A stretch of 46,148 nucleotides of DNA from Bacteroidota bacterium. GTDB taxonomy: Bacteria > Bacteroidota > Bacteroidia > Chitinophagales > Chitinophagaceae. Made by a program: the position numbers and the translations under genes. The notes below the pieces were generated by a model. That model made no database searches. It worked only from the letters and a program-made list of their open reading frames with translations, and was not told the DNA's origin. Positions 44,248-46,148 of this stretch are shown here, piece by piece (positions within the stretch are counted from its first letter, which is position 1; each line of letters begins with the position of its first letter). The DNA lies in NCBI GenBank assembly GCA_018267675.1, contig JAFDYA010000086.1:1-46148 (forward strand). Direction: 5' to 3'.

Positions 44248-46148
44248 TTATGCATCGGGATTGTCGTCGGACTTGTTCTTACTTTTCCGAAAACTGAAAT
44301 ATACCGCAGCAATGATCAAGCCCCATAAAAGCAAGCTCGATATCCCTGCAATCTTATTTCCGGTATAAAACGAATTTGGATGAAACTTGAACACGATCTC
44401 ATGTTGGCCCGCCGGCAATCGCAAGGCCCTCAAGACATAATCTGCCCTAATAATCGGCGTTTCCTTGCCATCAACATAAGCTTTCCACCCCAATGGATAC
44501 CAGATGTCCGAGAATACGGCCAATCCTTCCTTTGCATTAGAAGACTTGTAACTAATTTCGTTGAGGCCATATTTATCCAGCTTCACAAAAGCACCGGAAT
44601 CAAGGCCGGGATGTAGTCCGGCAATTTCTTTCGAGAAAGTACTCCTAATGATTGCCGTCTCCCGTGAGTTCCAGTCACCCACACCCTTTGCAGTATCACC
44701 CAATTTGGCAGCTTTCATGGACAGTATTTCCTCATCGGCAGTGGGAACAACTTTAATATCCCGCACAAACCAGGCATTACCATCAGCCGAGGGGTTAGGA
44801 ATCACCTGCGCTCCACCTTGCTGCCCACCTGGAACAATAATGTATTTGGTATTGAGCATATCCAATACCTGAGCATTAAAGGACTGGCCATTCATGTGGA
44901 CATCAATAAGGTCTTGATAAATTTCCATTTTTGCCGGGCTATACCCACCAACAGCCTTGTGGAAATAGGCCTGTGAAGCATCGTTATAAACATCCTTACT
45001 CAGATCTAACACCCGGTAATAGGGGTCTTTGTCTTGGAGGATTTGAGCATCAGCAGGTCGGGGTTGAAAATGCTCGGTATAGGTATCGGCATCCGCATAA
45101 TTCTTTTCATTGAGATAGCGCCAAGCGGTAGGAATCAAATCGACAAAAATCAAGAAACCCAGCCCGGCCATCAGGTAAGTAGCTTTAATCTTCTGTTTCA
45201 AAAATGCCCAAAGCAAGCCTGCAGAAAGTGCTATATAAAACGCGCTCAACAGACCGCTATTCCTCGCCATAGCCGCTCTGTCTTCCTTAAAATCAGGTAG
45301 GATTTCCTTGTATTGAGCGTCTTTAGCGGCATTGGTAAAATCAAAGAACATGGAACCACCCAGACCGAGCAACAAGGCCAAGCCTCCAGTAATACCGGCT
45401 GCAAGTTTCACCTTTTTCCAAAGCTCCTCACGCATCCCGGGCGCACTATAATCCTTCATGATATCCTGCACGCCCCAAACAGCCACCAAGGGGAATAAAA
45501 ATTCCGGAATAACTAATACCATAGAAGGTGTTCTTAGTTTGTTCATCACCGGAATATTATCAAAAATCCAGTAATTAAATGCAGCAAAATGATTCCCCCA
45601 ACTCATCATGATTGCCAGGGCACTCACCGCAGCTATCCACCATTTATGCGGGGAACGAATCACCATTAAACCCAGTACAAACAGAAAACAAATAATTGCA
45701 CCAAAGTAAACAGGCCCCGAAAGAAAAGGTTGTGGCCCCCAGTAAGTCGGCAATTGCTCTGCCCGACCTCCGATCGCATCACTGGTGGCCGGTGCATGAC
45801 TTGCATCTTCACCACTTCCCCCTCCATAGAGGTAAGGAACTAAAATGCAGAATGTCTCCCCAATACTATTGCTCCAACGAAAGGCATAATCTTTATCTAA
45901 GCCGCCCGTTTTCTTATCCTTGTCATGTCCAAACGTTAGCTCACTCGTACCACCCCGCATACTCAATTTTGAATATTCGAGCGTAGATAGAAATGCAGGC
46001 ATGGAAGGCCCTGCGCCTAAGCCCAGCGCCACTATCGATAAGATTGACGCCAAAATAAAATTCTTGATCTTCCCCTCCTGAATGGCCACGTACAATAAGC
46101 CTATCCCCATCGCCAATAAGATGATGAACATGTAGAACAAGATCTGCA
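44248..46148 (-). CDS. YfhO family membrane protein, partial at window end
   Basis: The reading frame is open to the edge of the window, so the true start lies outside; an internal ATG at 46140 is not accepted as the start. At least 632 codons are seen. The visible part has about eight to nine membrane helices (LVPYLYGGGSGE, MKDYSAPGMREELWKKVKLAAG, KATYLMAGLGFLIFVDLIPTAWRYLN). A soluble region follows, with NTKYIIVPGG and the C-terminal AVFSDIWYPLGWKAYVDGKETPIIRADYVLRALRLPAG. This is the YfhO pattern; known relatives act in glycosylation of teichoic acids or other surface polymers and resemble GT-C enzymes. It heads the operon with the acetyltransferase and flippase. Confidence 0.88.
   Translation of the reverse strand, partial: QILFYMFIILLAMGIGLLYVAIQEGKIKNFILASILSIVALGLGAGPSMPAFLSTLEYSKLSMRGGTSELTFGHDKDKKTGGLDKDYAFRWSNSIGETFCILVPYLYGGGSGEDASHAPATSDAIGGRAEQLPTYWGPQPFLSGPVYFGAIICFLFVLGLMVIRSPHKWWIAAVSALAIMMSWGNHFAAFNYWIFDNIPVMNKLRTPSMVLVIPEFLFPLVAVWGVQDIMKDYSAPGMREELWKKVKLAAGITGGLALLLGLGGSMFFDFTNAAKDAQYKEILPDFKEDRAAMARNSGLLSAFYIALSAGLLWAFLKQKIKATYLMAGLGFLIFVDLIPTAWRYLNEKNYADADTYTEHFQPRPADAQILQDKDPYYRVLDLSKDVYNDASQAYFHKAVGGYSPAKMEIYQDLIDVHMNGQSFNAQVLDMLNTKYIIVPGGQQGGAQVIPNPSADGNAWFVRDIKVVPTADEEILSMKAAKLGDTAKGVGDWNSRETAIIRSTFSKEIAGLHPGLDSGAFVKLDKYGLNEISYKSSNAKEGLAVFSDIWYPLGWKAYVDGKETPIIRADYVLRALRLPAGQHEIVFKFHPNSFYTGNKIAGISSLLLWGLIIAAVYFSFRKSKNKSDDNPDA

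Noticed and set aside
1..46148. Integrated phage, insertion sequence or toxin-antitoxin system
   Set aside because: No transposase, integrase, phage structural gene or small antitoxin/toxin pair could be recognised on either strand.

Overview
The window looks like a chromosomal segment of a Bacteroidetes bacterium, probably close to Chitinophagales/Chitinophagaceae. The evidence is several type IX secretion system (T9SS) substrates with C-terminal sorting domains, a PorP/SprF protein, a gliding-motility type C-terminal domain, a long Bacteroidetes-style NusB, DUF6427 and DUF1573 proteins, lipoproteins with relaxed lipoboxes, and promoters of the TAnnTTTG/TAnnTTCG type. Shine-Dalgarno sites are mostly absent and several genes start with GTG or TTG. 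I saw no tRNA, rRNA, CRISPR array, transposase, integrase or phage gene. Everything here was read by eye from the sequence; no database search was run.

Layout. 1-7.4 kb (+): a secreted protein of unknown role, a DUF6427 membrane protein, purQ, a stand-alone DsbD-alpha-like domain, a full DsbD-type thiol:disulfide reductase, and a COG2509-type FAD oxidoreductase. 7.4-10.5 kb (-): two lipoproteins with their terminators, then a decayed remnant of a T9SS-exported protein. 10.5-14.6 kb (-): pth, then a three-gene operon under a cobalamin riboswitch that encodes a DUF4465-like T9SS protein, a second T9SS surface protein and a BtuG-like beta-propeller lipoprotein. This is the most interesting system in the window: a B12-controlled set of surface proteins with no TonB receptor inside the operon. 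14.6-17.4 kb: a dispersed hairpin repeat, mscS and dapD (-), and an FKBP lipoprotein (+).

17.4-22.1 kb: about 960 bases of mostly non-coding DNA, then a 1231-residue T9SS adhesin-like protein with a strong terminator. 22.2-28.6 kb: a diacylglycerol kinase and a Wzx-like flippase (-), facing a tightly overlapping five-gene cassette (+): RmlC-like epimerase, NovU-type C-methyltransferase, SDR ketoreductase/epimerase, CmcI-like O-methyltransferase, GT2. Together these read as a pathway for making and transferring a branched or methylated deoxysugar. 28.6-32.7 kb (-): a 1008-residue LamG/PKD protein with a type B (CHU_C) sorting domain, paired with its own PorP/SprF.

32.8-37.8 kb (+): housekeeping genes fusA, nusB, a DUF1573 lipoprotein, yajC and coaE. 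37.9-46.1 kb (-): fumC; then rocD with a VIT1-type metal transporter; then an apparent operon YfhO (cut by the window end) - acetyltransferase - flippase - Kir-type potassium channel.

Gaps over 300 bases. 7402-7714 holds a palindrome and a terminator. 8252-8573 holds a terminator and a leader. 9480-10508 holds a pseudogene remnant. 14284-14863 holds the riboswitch and a dispersed repeat. 17389-18347 is mostly unexplained. 34994-35293 holds a terminator, a dispersed repeat and the nusB promoter.
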